The translations under genes and the position numbers were made by a program. Source: RGDT01 sp964630925 (lineage in GTDB: Bacteria > Planctomycetota > Planctomycetia > Gemmatales > Gemmataceae). Taken from it: 64,000 bases of DNA. Shown here one piece after another: positions 33,803 to 42,475 of the stretch. The notes under the pieces were generated by a model. It saw nothing but the letters and a program-made list of their open reading frames with translations. It made no database searches and was not told the DNA's origin. The DNA lies in the NCBI GenBank assembly GCA_964630925.1, contig CAZVZK010000016.1, positions 1 through 64,000 on the forward strand. The letters run 5' to 3'. The first letter of the stretch is position 1. Each line of letters begins with the position of its first letter.

Positions 33803-34348
33803 ATGCACACCCTGCTCGTCCTGGCCCTGACCGCCGCCCCCCCGACACCGTCCCTCAAGGACGCCGACGGCCGCGCCCACTCCCCCCTCGCCGTCCCCGG
33901 TTCGAAGGCCACCGTCCTCTTCTTCATCATGCCCGACTGCCCCATCTCCAACTACTACGCCCCCGAGATCGCCCGCATCTGCAAGGACTACGAGGCCAGG
34001 AAGGTCGCGGCCTTCCTCGTCCACCCCGACCCCGACGTCACCGCCCCCCAGGCGAAGAAGCACGCGAAAGATCACGCCCTCCCCTGCCCCGCCCTCCTCG
34101 ACCCCAAGCACCTGCTGGTGAAGAAGGCCGGCGTCGGCATCGCCCCCGAGGTCGCCGTCATCACCCCCGACGGCGCCGTCGCCTACCGCGGCCGCATCGA
34201 TGACATCTACGTCGATTACGGCAAACGCCGCGCCGCACCCTCCAGACGCGACCTCCGCGACGCCCTCGACGCCCTCCTCGCCGGCAAGAAGGTCGCCACC
34301 CCCGTCACCAAGGCCATCGGCTGCTTCCTCCCTGAACCGTCGAAATAA
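33803..34348 (+). CDS. Secreted redoxin-domain protein
   Basis: 181 residues with a short leader (M-H-T-L-L-V-L-A-L-T-A-A-P) and a thioredoxin-like fold: V-L-F-F-I-M-P-D-C-P-I-S-N-Y-Y-A-P with a single active-site-like Cys, then A-P-E-V-A-V-I-T-P-D-G-A-V-A-Y-R-G-R-I-D, the cis-proline region and following strand. It lacks the second Cys of a CxxC, so it is peroxiredoxin-like or a binding protein. The start has CAGGAGG upstream. It precedes the copper monooxygenase by 17 bases, a pairing repeatedly found in planctomycetes. Confidence 0.87.
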   Translation: MHTLLVLALTAAPPTPSLKDADGRAHSPLAVPGSKATVLFFIMPDCPISNYYAPEIARICKDYEARKVAAFLVHPDPDVTAPQAKKHAKDHALPCPALLDPKHLLVKKAGVGIAPEVAVITPDGAVAYRGRIDDIYVDYGKRRAAPSRRDLRDALDALLAGKKVATPVTKAIGCFLPEPSK

Positions 34349-34365
34349 CCATTTGAGGGATTCTC

Positions 34366-35721
34366 ATGCTCCTGCCCGTGCTCCTCGCCCTCGCCGCGCC
34401 ACCGACCTTCAACAAGGACGTGGCCCCGATCCTCTTGGAGAGCTGCGTCTCCTGCCACCGCCCCGGCGCCGGCGGCCCCTTCGCCCTCCTCTCCTACGCC
34501 GACGCGAAGAAACGCGGCAAGCTGCTCGCCGGCGTGACGAAGTCGAAGCAGATGCCCCCGTGGAAGGCCGACAAGGGCGACGTCTCCCTCAAGGGCGAAC
34601 GCACCCTCACCGCCGCCCAGATCACAACCATCTCCGACTGGGTCGCCGGCGGCATGCCCGAGGGTGAGGGCAAGGCCCCAGCCCCGCCGAAGTTCTCCTC
34701 CGAATGGGCCCTCGGCAAGCCCGACCTCGTCGTGTCCATGCCCAAGGCGTACTCGGTCCCGGCGGAGGGCAAGGACATCTACCGCAACTTCGCCATCCCC
34801 CTCGGCCTCAAGGAGGACAGGTGGGTCCGCGCCGTGGACTTCCGCCCCACCGCCAAGGGCGCCGTCCACCACTCCCTGTTCTTCCTCGACCCCACAGGCG
34901 AGGCGTACAAGAAGGAGAAGGCCAGCGGCAAGGTCGGCTTCCCCGGCTCGATGGGCGGCGCCGGCGGCGCCTCCGGCGGCGGCCTCGGCACCCTCCTCGA
35001 CCGCCTCCGCGAGGGCCAGACCGGCGGACGCGCCGGCCTCGGCGGCTGGGCCCAGGGCGCCCAGGCCCGCGTCCTGCCCGACGGCCTCGCCTACAAGGTC
35101 ACCAAGGGGTCGGACCTCATCCTCTCCACCCACTTCCACCCCTCCGGCAAGGCCGAGGAGGAGACCTCCACGGTCGCCCTCTACTTCGCCGACAAGCCGC
35201 CCTCCAAGCGCTTCACCGGCCTGCAGCTCCCCTTCGGCTTCGGCGTCCTCGCCGGCATCAACATCCCCGCCGGCAAGAAGGACTTCGCCATCGAGGACAG
35301 CTTCACACTCCCCGTGGACGTCCGGGCCTTCGGCGTCAGCGCCCACGCCCACTACATCGCCAAGACCTTCAAGCTCACCGCCACCCTCCCCGACGGCAAG
35401 ACGAAGACCCTGCTGTCCATCTCCGACTGGGATTTCGCCTGGCAGGAGGGCTACTCGTTCAAGGACTACGAGCCCCTCCCCAGGGGCACGAAGCTCACCG
35501 TGAAGATCACCTACGACAACTCCGCCGACAACCCGCGCAACCCCACCAACCCCCCGAAGCGCGTCCGCTGGGGCCGCGAGTCCCTCGACGAGATGGGCAG
35601 CATGACCCTCCAGGTCGTCGCCGACAAGGAGGCCGAGATGAAGACGCTCCAGGACGCCTACCGCAAGCACATCCAGGGGTCGCTGGGGAAGATCGGCAAG
35701 GGCATCCTCCGCAAAGAGTGA
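34366..35721 (+). CDS. Haem c-containing copper type II monooxygenase-like protein
   Basis: 451 residues. After a short leader there is one haem motif, S-C-V-S-C-H-R-P-G, at about residue 30, followed by M-P-P-W-K-A-D-K-G (a likely axial Met). The C-terminal two thirds resemble ascorbate-dependent copper monooxygenases of the PHM/DBH type, with candidate copper ligands A-V-H-H-S-L-F-F, S-T-H-F-H-P-S-G and A-H-A-H-Y-I-A. It is likely periplasmic, with electrons delivered by the haem domain. It probably works with the redoxin encoded just upstream. Substrate unknown. Confidence 0.87.
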   Translation: MLLPVLLALAAPPTFNKDVAPILLESCVSCHRPGAGGPFALLSYADAKKRGKLLAGVTKSKQMPPWKADKGDVSLKGERTLTAAQITTISDWVAGGMPEGEGKAPAPPKFSSEWALGKPDLVVSMPKAYSVPAEGKDIYRNFAIPLGLKEDRWVRAVDFRPTAKGAVHHSLFFLDPTGEAYKKEKASGKVGFPGSMGGAGGASGGGLGTLLDRLREGQTGGRAGLGGWAQGAQARVLPDGLAYKVTKGSDLILSTHFHPSGKAEEETSTVALYFADKPPSKRFTGLQLPFGFGVLAGINIPAGKKDFAIEDSFTLPVDVRAFGVSAHAHYIAKTFKLTATLPDGKTKTLLSISDWDFAWQEGYSFKDYEPLPRGTKLTVKITYDNSADNPRNPTNPPKRVRWGRESLDEMGSMTLQVVADKEAEMKTLQDAYRKHIQGSLGKIGKGILRKE

Positions 35722-35811
35722 CCGCTGGCCCCACACCCCTCCTCGTCCCCGGCGTCCCGCCGGGGACGCTTCGTTTTCCGGGCCGGCCACCGCACACCCT
35801 GCCTGCCGCGT

Positions 35812-36546
35812 TCACGAGATGCCGAGGATCTCACAGCTCTGCTCGTAACTCGCCTCCAATTCGAGCGGCACCGCGAGGTCCTGGGCCAGCCACAGCGGCA
35901 TCGTCGGCAGAGCCGCCCCGAGGGCCAGCGGCGACAGCCACGACTCCAGCAGCCATTCCTTGTCCGGCCGGGCGAGCCGGCAGGTGACGGCGTAGAGGTC
36001 CGGCTCAGAGGCGAGCGCGGGGTCGTCCAGCCCGATCTCGTCGAGCAGCTCCGCGTAGAGATTCGTCGTCCGCGTCGTGACGATGTCTACGATGGTCACG
36101 CTCACGCGCTCACGCAGTAGCCCGGCGCATTTGCTCACGAACGCTCGGCGATGCGAAGGGCGGTCCTTGTTGGCCGGGCTGACGATCTCGACGGCGGCGA
36201 CGAGCCGACTCCTTCGTCGCTCGTCGTAGACACGTACCTCGTATTCGTCCTGCGAGGGCAGATCAGTCGCCGTGGCCAGCGTCGGGCGAGCGGGGGCCCA
36301 GACGGCCGTCGCGGCCACACCGCCCCCGCCACCGCCTGTCGTCGGGAGAGGGCGGTCTTCCCCCTCGTCGTAGGCAGCGACATCGACCTCCGCGCTCACC
36401 CCGAGGTGGATGCGCGGCAGGGCCGAATATCGGCGTGGCAGATGCCGCCGGAGATGGGCCACGATCATCATGGGCCAGCCCCCGTGCAGGCCGTCCCAGT
36501 GTCGCGTGTCATCGAGCGGCGGGCGGAAGTGGTCGCGGAGCGGCAT
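35812..36546 (-). CDS. DUF4058 family protein
   Basis: 244 residues. It begins M-P-L-R-D-H-F-R-P-P-L and includes W-D-G-L-H-G-G-W-P, V-A-A-V-E-I-V-S-P-A-N-K and V-S-V-T-I-V-D-I-V, all of which I associate with DUF4058. That family is common in cyanobacteria and planctomycetes and has a nuclease-like fold proposed but no established function. It contains a glycine-rich insertion (T-T-G-G-G-G-G-G-V). It stands alone, between the monooxygenase and DUF1559 genes. Confidence 0.87.
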   Translation of the reverse strand: MPLRDHFRPPLDDTRHWDGLHGGWPMMIVAHLRRHLPRRYSALPRIHLGVSAEVDVAAYDEGEDRPLPTTGGGGGGVAATAVWAPARPTLATATDLPSQDEYEVRVYDERRRSRLVAAVEIVSPANKDRPSHRRAFVSKCAGLLRERVSVTIVDIVTTRTTNLYAELLDEIGLDDPALASEPDLYAVTCRLARPDKEWLLESWLSPLALGAALPTMPLWLAQDLAVPLELEASYEQSCEILGIS

Positions 36547-36704
36547 GGCCTGGCCCTCGTCCCTGTGGGCTTATCCTACCGTGATGCGCGCCCCTGTCGC
36601 AAGTTCCGCCTTCAGGTTCGCCCGCCATCTCCCGCGCGACGCATGAACAGATGAAGCGGCGATGAGAGCATGACGCGATATCTCGATTTTCTCTCTCATT
36701 TCCC

Positions 36705-36734
36705 TTGACGACATCGCCCGCCTCCCTCTACACT
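36705..36734 (+). promoter_or_regulatory. Candidate sigma-70 promoter for DUF1559 gene 1
   Basis: TTGACG (36705-36710), an 18-base spacer and TACACT (36729-36734), leaving an untranslated leader of about 140 bases before the start at 36880. The rest of the 333-base gap 36547-36879 shows only pyrimidine-rich sequence and a GGAGG ribosome-binding site at 36869-36873. Confidence 0.5.
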
Positions 36735-36879
36735 CCTCACTATCCTTTCATGTTTTCGGCTCCGCGCTCTTCTCGTATCGTCCACGCGCGGCCACCTTCT
36801 CTCTCGTCCGGCTCATGACGCACCGGCCGCCGAGGCCGTTCTGTCTTCGTCGTTCTCCTCTTCCTTCGGAGGGCCTCCC

Positions 36880-37986
36880 ATGGTCCGCACATCGCGTCGC
36901 GCGTTCACGCTGATCGAGCTATTGGTCGTCATCGCCATCATCGCCATCCTGATCGGCCTGCTCCTCCCCGCCGTCCAGAAGGTCCGCGAGGCCGCCGCTC
37001 GCATGAGCTGCTCCAACAACCTCAAGCAAATCAGCATCGCCCTCCACACCTACCACGACTCCTACGCGAAGTTCCCGGTCGGCCAGTACGACGACGACAA
37101 CAACAACTGGGGCTGGATGTGCTACATCCTCCCCTACGTCGAGCAGGGCGCCCTCTACCAGGTCCTCGTCACCGGCAACAACAGCCCCACGAACCGCATG
37201 TGGCTGCCGCCCAACGGCGGCGGCGGCCTCAACTCCACCATCACCCCCGTCTTCGGCAACACCAACATCGACAACCTCAACGGCGCGACCACCCTCGGAA
37301 CCGCCACCGTGAACCGGACGGTCCTGCGGCAGGACGGCACCCCGGCGGCCGACACCGTCATCAACACCTTCATGTGCCCCTCCGACATCCTGCCCACCAA
37401 CAAGGGCAACGGCCTGGGCAAGACCAACTACGTCGGCAACATGGGCAACACCGCCCGCTGGGGCACCGTCACCACCACCAACTCCGCCGGGCAGCAGGTC
37501 CAGGCCCCCCGCACCACCTACGGCTGCGGGACCGGCACCGGCCTCTGGGGCCGTAACTTCAACGGCATCCTCGTCCACTCCAACGAGAACAACAGCACCT
37601 GGGTGGTGGGCATCAAGGACATCACCGACGGCACCAGCAACACCATCATGGTCGGCGAGGCCACCGCCAGCGCCAACGTCAACTACGACAACAACAACAC
37701 CGGCCAGTTCCCGATCTGGGCGGGCGGCAGCGGCGCCGGCTGCAACGGCAACGCCGGTATCGGCTCCTGCCTCCGCCTCCTCGACCCCGCCGCCGGCTAC
37801 GCGCTCTGCTCCGGCTCCCAGTGCGACTCCAACAACAACGCGGCCTTCGGCAGCCAGCACACCGGCGGCGTCATGTTCGCCATGGGCGACGGCGGGGTCA
37901 GGTTCATCTCCACCTCCACCAACTCCGCGGCCCTCCGCGCCGTCGCCTCCCGCAACGGCAAGGAGCCCCTCGGCAACAATTTCTGA
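36880..37986 (+). CDS. DUF1559 domain protein 1 (type IV pilin-like, H-X9-DG)
   Basis: 368 residues. The N-terminus has the prepilin methylation signature R-R-A-F-T-L-I-E-L-L-V-V-I-A-I-I-A-I-L, then the DUF1559 region starting V-Q-K-V-R-E-A-A-A-R-M-S-C. The C-terminus carries H-T-G-G-V-M-F-A-M-G-D-G, the H-X9-DG motif. Such proteins are processed like pseudopilins and are hugely expanded in planctomycetes; their role is unclear. GGAGG precedes the ATG. The closest relative in the window is the gene at 39884, with long identical stretches. Confidence 0.95.
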   Translation: MVRTSRRAFTLIELLVVIAIIAILIGLLLPAVQKVREAAARMSCSNNLKQISIALHTYHDSYAKFPVGQYDDDNNNWGWMCYILPYVEQGALYQVLVTGNNSPTNRMWLPPNGGGGLNSTITPVFGNTNIDNLNGATTLGTATVNRTVLRQDGTPAADTVINTFMCPSDILPTNKGNGLGKTNYVGNMGNTARWGTVTTTNSAGQQVQAPRTTYGCGTGTGLWGRNFNGILVHSNENNSTWVVGIKDITDGTSNTIMVGEATASANVNYDNNNTGQFPIWAGGSGAGCNGNAGIGSCLRLLDPAAGYALCSGSQCDSNNNAAFGSQHTGGVMFAMGDGGVRFISTSTNSAALRAVASRNGKEPLGNNF

Positions 37987-37992
37987 TCTGAA

Positions 37993-38142
37993 TAGCTGAC
38001 AGCCAGCAACAGCCGGCGAACAGCCAGCAACAGCCAGCTTGAAGCAAGAACAGCCGGCCTACCCATCAGCGGGCGGCTGGCTGTTGTCTTCTTCTTGCTG
38101 GCTGTTGCTGGCTGTTCGCCGGCTGTTGCTGGCTGTCAGCTA
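37993..38142. terminator. Long hairpin with perfect 46-base arms between convergent genes
   Basis: 37993-38038 and 38097-38142 are exact reverse complements over 46 bases, built from repeats of CAGCCAGCAA and CAGCCGGCGA. The 58-base loop contains more of the same unit. The structure starts seven bases after the DUF1559 stop and ends six bases before the carboxypeptidase stop, so it probably acts as a two-way transcription terminator. Confidence 0.85.
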
Positions 38143-38148
38143 CTAAGA

Positions 38149-39675
38149 TCACAGCCCGTACAGCGGCGCGTACTTGTCGCGCAGGTAGCCCATCAGCGGC
38201 CTGTGGTCCAGCCCCGACCCGGTGATGCGCCGGCACAGCTCGTCCGCGCGCCACACCCCGCCGTGCCGGTGCACCTTCTGATTCAGCCAGCCCTTCAGCC
38301 GCCCGAAATCCCCACGCCGGAAGTCGTCATCCAGCCCCGGCATCTCTGCCCGCGCCTCGCGCATGAGCTGGGCCGCGTACAGGTTCCCCAGCGTGTACGT
38401 CGGGAAGTACCCCAGCCCGCCGAAGCTCCAGTGGATGTCCTGCAGGCACCCCCGCGCGTCGTCCGGCACCGGGAGCCCAAGCATCGCCTCGAACCGCTCG
38501 TCCCACGCCCCCGGAAGGTCGGCCACGGGCAGATCCCCCGACAGCAGCGCCTGCTCGATCTCGAACCGCAGGATGATGTGGAGGTTGTACGTCGCCTCGT
38601 CGGCCTCCACGCGGATGAACGACGGACGAACGTCGTTGATCGCGAACATCCACGCGTCCAGCGTCACCCCGGAGAGCGCCTGCGGGAATGCCTGCCGCGC
38701 CCGCGGCAGGAAGTGCTCCCAGAACGGCCGCGACCGCCCCACCTGGTTCTCCCACAGGCGGGACTGCGATTCGTGGATGCCGAGGGAGCAGGCGGCGCCC
38801 GCCGGGGTGCCGTGCCTCTCCGCCGGCAGCCCCTGCTCGTAGAGGGCGTGACCGGCCTCGTGCAGCACCCCGAAGAACGCCTCGTTGAAGTGCCGCTCGT
38901 TGTACCGCGTCGTGATGCGGCAGTCGCCCGGCCCCATCCCGCAGCAGAACGGGTGCGCCGACGTGTCCAGCCGCCCCGCCTCGAATTCGAAGCCGACCGC
39001 CGCCGCCGCCGACTCCGCGAAGTGCCTCTGCCGCTCCACCGGGTAGTCCCGCGCCAGCAGCGTCCGGTCCGGCGCCCGCGTGCTGCCCTTGATCGCCTCG
39101 ATCAGCGGCACCAGCTCGCCGCGCAGAGCGCCCAGGACGGCGGTGATGGATGCCGCCGACGCCCCCGGCTCGTACTCGTCGAGGAGGGCGTCGTAGCGGT
39201 TGCCGGTGTGTCCGATGGCGTCCGCCTTCTCGCGGAGGAGCCCGACGATGGCCTCCAGGTGGGGGCGGAAGAGGGAGAAGTCGCTCTTCTGCCGGGCCTC
39301 GCGCCACGCCGGCTGCGCCCGCGTCGTCACGCGGGCCAGCTCCTCCACCAGCGAGGCCGGCACCTTCACCGCCCGTTCGTGGGCGCGGCGCGTCTCGCGC
39401 ACGTTGGCCTCCGCCACCTCGTCGAGCGTCCCGCCGGCCACCGCGTCGAGCCACCCCGCGAGGGCCGGGGCGGTCAGCATCTCGTGGTGCAGCCGGGCCA
39501 GCAGCGCCATCTGCTCCCCCCGCAACGCCGACGCCGCGTGCGGCATGTAGGTGGACTCATCCCACCCCAGGAGACTAGAGATGGAGGTGAGGAGCCCGGC
39601 CTCGCGGACGTGGCGGATGAGGGCGTCGTAGGCGGCACACATCACGGCACCCTCCGGCACGGGCGATGCATCCAT
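38149..39675 (-). CDS. M32-family carboxypeptidase (Taq type)
   Basis: 508 residues, the usual length. The zinc site H-E-A-G-H-A-L-Y-E-Q-G is near residue 260, the family motif I-H-E-S-Q-S-R-L-W-E-N follows, and F-I-R-V-E-A-D-E-A-T-Y-N-L-H lies further on. This cytoplasmic metallopeptidase removes C-terminal residues. It lies on the opposite strand between two DUF1559 genes and has no obvious link to them. Confidence 0.95.
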   Translation of the reverse strand: MDASPVPEGAVMCAAYDALIRHVREAGLLTSISSLLGWDESTYMPHAASALRGEQMALLARLHHEMLTAPALAGWLDAVAGGTLDEVAEANVRETRRAHERAVKVPASLVEELARVTTRAQPAWREARQKSDFSLFRPHLEAIVGLLREKADAIGHTGNRYDALLDEYEPGASAASITAVLGALRGELVPLIEAIKGSTRAPDRTLLARDYPVERQRHFAESAAAAVGFEFEAGRLDTSAHPFCCGMGPGDCRITTRYNERHFNEAFFGVLHEAGHALYEQGLPAERHGTPAGAACSLGIHESQSRLWENQVGRSRPFWEHFLPRARQAFPQALSGVTLDAWMFAINDVRPSFIRVEADEATYNLHIILRFEIEQALLSGDLPVADLPGAWDERFEAMLGLPVPDDARGCLQDIHWSFGGLGYFPTYTLGNLYAAQLMREARAEMPGLDDDFRRGDFGRLKGWLNQKVHRHGGVWRADELCRRITGSGLDHRPLMGYLRDKYAPLYGL

Positions 39676-39727
39676 CCTACGCCGTCGCAGGCCGGCGGTC
39701 AGCCCGGGTGTTTCGCCGACCCGACGC

Positions 39728-39756
39728 TTGACACCCCCACCGCGCCTCCTTACGCT
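39728..39756 (+). promoter_or_regulatory. Candidate sigma-70 promoter for DUF1559 gene 2
   Basis: A perfect TTGACA (39728-39733) with a 17-base spacer and TACGCT (39751-39756). It lies 128 bases before the preferred start at 39884. The following leader contains two TGTC(C/A)GCCCTCCC repeats at about 39780 and 39811. Confidence 0.5.
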
Positions 39757-39883
39757 TAGTTCTTAATGCGTTCATCAACGTGTCCGCCCTCCCCCGGGAA
39801 CGCGATGAAAGTGTCAGCCCTCCCCTGAGCTCTTGAAGATGGTACGTCGCCATCGCATTCATCGTCTCATCGGAATCCTCTCC

Positions 39884-41026
39884 ATGACAACCCGTTCGCG
39901 ATCTGCCTTCACCCTGATCGAGCTGCTGGTGGTCATCGCGATCATCGCGATCCTCATCGGCCTGCTGCTGCCGGCCGTCCAGAAGGTGCGCGAGGCCGCC
40001 GCACGCATGAGCTGCGGCAACAACCTCAAGCAGCTCGGCATCGCCATGCACGCCTACCACGACACCTACCAGAAGTTCCCCGTCGGCACCTACAACGACG
40101 ACAACAACAACTGGGGCTGGATGTGCCACATTCTCCCCTACGTCGAGCAGGGCGCCCTCTACCAGATCCTCGTCACCGGCAACAACAGCCCCAATGACCG
40201 CATGTGGATCCCGCCCAACAACGGCGGCAGCACCAACCGCAGCCCCAACTTCACCGCCGCCGTCGGCGCGCCCAACATCGACCGCCTGAACCGGGGCACC
40301 GATCCGGTCAACAACGCCGGGTACATTGCGGGCCTCGGCACCGGCCAGACCAACCAGGCCATCCTTCGCCCCGACGGCGAACCGGCCGTGTCAACCATCA
40401 TCAACACCTTCATCTGCCCCGCCGACATCCTGCCCAACCTGAAGATCGTCTCCCCGGTCGGCTACGGCAAGACCAACTACGTCGGCAACCTCGGCAACAC
40501 CGCCCGTTACGGCACCACCACCAACGCCACCACCGGCGTCGTCACGCCCATCACCAGTTTCGGCTGCGGCGGGGTCACCGGCGCACGCATGAACGGCGTG
40601 CTCCTCGCGTCGAACAATAACGACAATACCTGGGTCGTCGGCATCAAGGACATCTCGGACGGCACCAGCAACACCCTCATGATCGGCGAGGCCACCGTCA
40701 GCCTTAACCAACCCTATGACGTCTACCGCGCCCCCTTCCCGGTCTGGGCCGGCGGCCAGAACTCCGGCGGGAACGGCGGCTGCAACGGCGTCACGTCCTT
40801 GGGGAATTGCCTCCGCGTCGCCGACCCGGCCGCGGGCTACGCGCTCTGCTCCGGGACGCAGTGCGAGACGAACAGCGACGCGGCCTTCGGCAGCCAGCAC
40901 ACCGGCGGCGTCATGTTCGTGATGGCCGACGGCGGCGTCAAGTTCGTCTCCACCTCCTCCAGCCCGGACGTCATCCGCGCCGCCGCCTCCCGCAACGGCA
41001 AGGAGACCATCGGCCTCAACTTCTGA
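39884..41026 (+). CDS. DUF1559 domain protein 2 (type IV pilin-like, H-X9-DG)
   Basis: 380 residues from the ATG at 39884; an in-frame ATG at 39833 would place 17 extra residues before the prepilin motif R-S-A-F-T-L-I-E-L-L-V-V-I-A-I-I-A-I-L. The end holds H-T-G-G-V-M-F-V-M-A-D-G. Cysteine-bearing segments (S-C-G-N-N, F-G-C-G-G, A-L-C-S-G-T-Q-C) are conserved with gene 1. A small lipoprotein gene follows 103 bases later, a frequent neighbour of DUF1559 genes. Confidence 0.95.
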   Translation: MTTRSRSAFTLIELLVVIAIIAILIGLLLPAVQKVREAAARMSCGNNLKQLGIAMHAYHDTYQKFPVGTYNDDNNNWGWMCHILPYVEQGALYQILVTGNNSPNDRMWIPPNNGGSTNRSPNFTAAVGAPNIDRLNRGTDPVNNAGYIAGLGTGQTNQAILRPDGEPAVSTIINTFICPADILPNLKIVSPVGYGKTNYVGNLGNTARYGTTTNATTGVVTPITSFGCGGVTGARMNGVLLASNNNDNTWVVGIKDISDGTSNTLMIGEATVSLNQPYDVYRAPFPVWAGGQNSGGNGGCNGVTSLGNCLRVADPAAGYALCSGTQCETNSDAAFGSQHTGGVMFVMADGGVKFVSTSSSPDVIRAAASRNGKETIGLNF

Positions 41027-41129
41027 CCCCCCCCGCCTCGGGCGGTCACACGGGGCGGCCTGATCGGGCCAGATGTGGTCCGATCCCGGCCGCCCCCAAC
41101 CTCATTACCGTACCCCGAAGGAGTCTCGC

Positions 41130-41564
41130 ATGTTCGGCTCTCCCGTCTGGAGGCGGATGGCCGCCGCCTCCGCGGCCCTCACCCTCCTGGCCCTCGCCGC
41201 CGGCTGCGGCGGCAAGACCTCGAAGGTCTACGGCAAGGTCCACGCCGGCGGCAAGGCGGTCAGCGGCGGGATCCTCGTCTTCGCACCCATCGGCGAAGAC
41301 AAGAGGCCGGGGCCGTCCGTCTCGATCAAGGTCGGGGCCGACGGCACCTACGAGTCGAGCAAGGTCGTGCCCGGCAAGGCCTCGGTCACCTACACGCCGC
41401 CCCCGGACGAGTGGCCCAAGGGCGTCGAGCCGGAGGCGAGCAAGGCCCCGCCGCCGTCCGCCTGGTCCGGCTACGTCGTCAAGACCAGGGAGGTCAACAT
41501 CACCCCCGGCTCCATGAGCCTCGATATCGAGGTCGTCCACGGCGGGGTGGCCCCCGTCGAGTGA
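41130..41564 (+). CDS. Small lipoprotein with carboxypeptidase-regulatory-like fold
   Basis: 144 residues from the ATG at 41130, preceded by GAAGGAG. The lipobox L-A-L-A-A-G-C-G-G predicts lipidation. The mature part (V-Y-G-K-V-H-A-G-G-K-A-V-S-G-G-I-L-V-F) has the beta-sandwich look of planctomycete proteins that sit after DUF1559 genes. An earlier in-frame ATG at 41073 has no leader function. Probably expressed with DUF1559 protein 2; exact role unknown. Confidence 0.85.
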   Translation: MFGSPVWRRMAAASAALTLLALAAGCGGKTSKVYGKVHAGGKAVSGGILVFAPIGEDKRPGPSVSIKVGADGTYESSKVVPGKASVTYTPPPDEWPKGVEPEASKAPPPSAWSGYVVKTREVNITPGSMSLDIEVVHGGVAPVE

Positions 41565-41570
41565 TCCCTC

Positions 41571-41598
41571 TTGACACCCGCGGCCCCTTTGTTATCCC
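41571..41598 (+). promoter_or_regulatory. Candidate promoter for the 41638 lipoprotein gene
   Basis: TTGACA (41571-41576) with TATCCC (41593-41598) after a 16-base spacer. It starts six bases after the preceding stop and lies 39 bases before the GTG start at 41638. Confidence 0.4.
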
Positions 41599-41637
41599 GC
41601 TCCCCTGAACCGTCAGGCGAGCGGGAGGGGGGGAGCC

Positions 41638-42291
41638 GTGGGCAAGCTCATCGCGTGGGCCGCCGTGCCGCTGCTGGCGCTCGCCGGCTGCCAGATGTTC
41701 CAGTCCGGCAAGAAGGGCCTGCCCGACGAGGCCATGCCCGACCTCACCCCCGCCCTCGTCGATTACACCGACACCGACGGCTTCGACGCCGTCTTCGAGT
41801 CGCACCTCGTCGCCAACGCCCCCGCCGTCGTCGTCCGCACCGAACACACCCGACCCGACTGGGAGGGGCGCCTCAACGCCTGGATCGCCGCCTGGAACCA
41901 GGGCGGCAAGGGACGCCCCCGGGCCGTGCGTGGACAGCCCGGCCTGTCGCGTCTCGACGCCGACGGCCTCCGCGAGCTGCGCCTCCTCATCGACTCCCTC
42001 TTCGCCCGCGTCGAGACGGCCGCCGTGGCCGGCTCCGCGTGGTACGCCAACGAGCGCGAGCGCTCGCGCCGCGTGGCCCTGCTGCGGTCCTACAGCCTGC
42101 GCTTCCACCGCGACGGCGACGGCCCCATCCAGCTCGTCTTCTTCCACGGCGCCTACGCCTCGTACTACCCCAAGTTCCTCCGCTCCCTGACGAGGGGCCA
42201 GGAGTCCGGCGCCGACGAGTGGGCCCGCACCGTCGAATGCTCGATGTGCGAGAAGGGCCGCCCGCTCGGCAAGCTCGTCAACCGCGAGTGA
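41638..42291 (+). CDS. Hypothetical lipoprotein
   Basis: 217 residues with a GTG start preceded by a long G/A-rich ribosome-binding sequence. L-L-A-L-A-G-C-Q is a clear lipobox near residue 18. The mature part includes D-Y-T-D-T-D-G-F-D-A-V-F-E-S, R-T-E-H-T-R-P-D-W-E-G-R-L-N-A-W and a C-x-x-C near the end (E-C-S-M-C-E-K-G). I do not recognise the family. It is convergent with the PQQ-like gene across a long hairpin. Confidence 0.8.
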   Translation: MGKLIAWAAVPLLALAGCQMFQSGKKGLPDEAMPDLTPALVDYTDTDGFDAVFESHLVANAPAVVVRTEHTRPDWEGRLNAWIAAWNQGGKGRPRAVRGQPGLSRLDADGLRELRLLIDSLFARVETAAVAGSAWYANERERSRRVALLRSYSLRFHRDGDGPIQLVFFHGAYASYYPKFLRSLTRGQESGADEWARTVECSMCEKGRPLGKLVNRE

Positions 42292-42307
42292 GTGTGAGGC
42301 CGAGTAG

Positions 42308-42460
42308 AAGGCATACCACGAAAGACACGGAAGACACGAAAGGAAGACAAAGTAGAACAGGCAAGACAGCAGAAGAGGCGGGCGAGTGTCTTCCTGATTT
42401 ATACATTTTTTGCTTATTTATCTTCTTTTCGTGTCTTCCGTGTCTTTCGTGGTATGCCTT
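42308..42460. terminator. Long hairpin with perfect 34-base arms and AT-rich loop
   Basis: 42308-42341 and 42427-42460 are exact reverse complements over 34 bases; the core is CCACGAAAGACACGGAAGAC. Pairing continues imperfectly for about six more bases inwards. The 85-base loop ends in an AT-rich stretch (TTTATACATTTTTTGC and on) unlike the surrounding GC-rich DNA. It lies exactly between two convergent genes and probably terminates both transcripts. Confidence 0.85.
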
Positions 42461-42475
42461 CCTCTTCCTGCCCTG

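Noticed and set aside
37993..38142. Possible CRISPR array from repeated CAGCCAGCAA units
   Set aside because: Units are about ten bases, have no regular spacers, and resolve as one inverted repeat.
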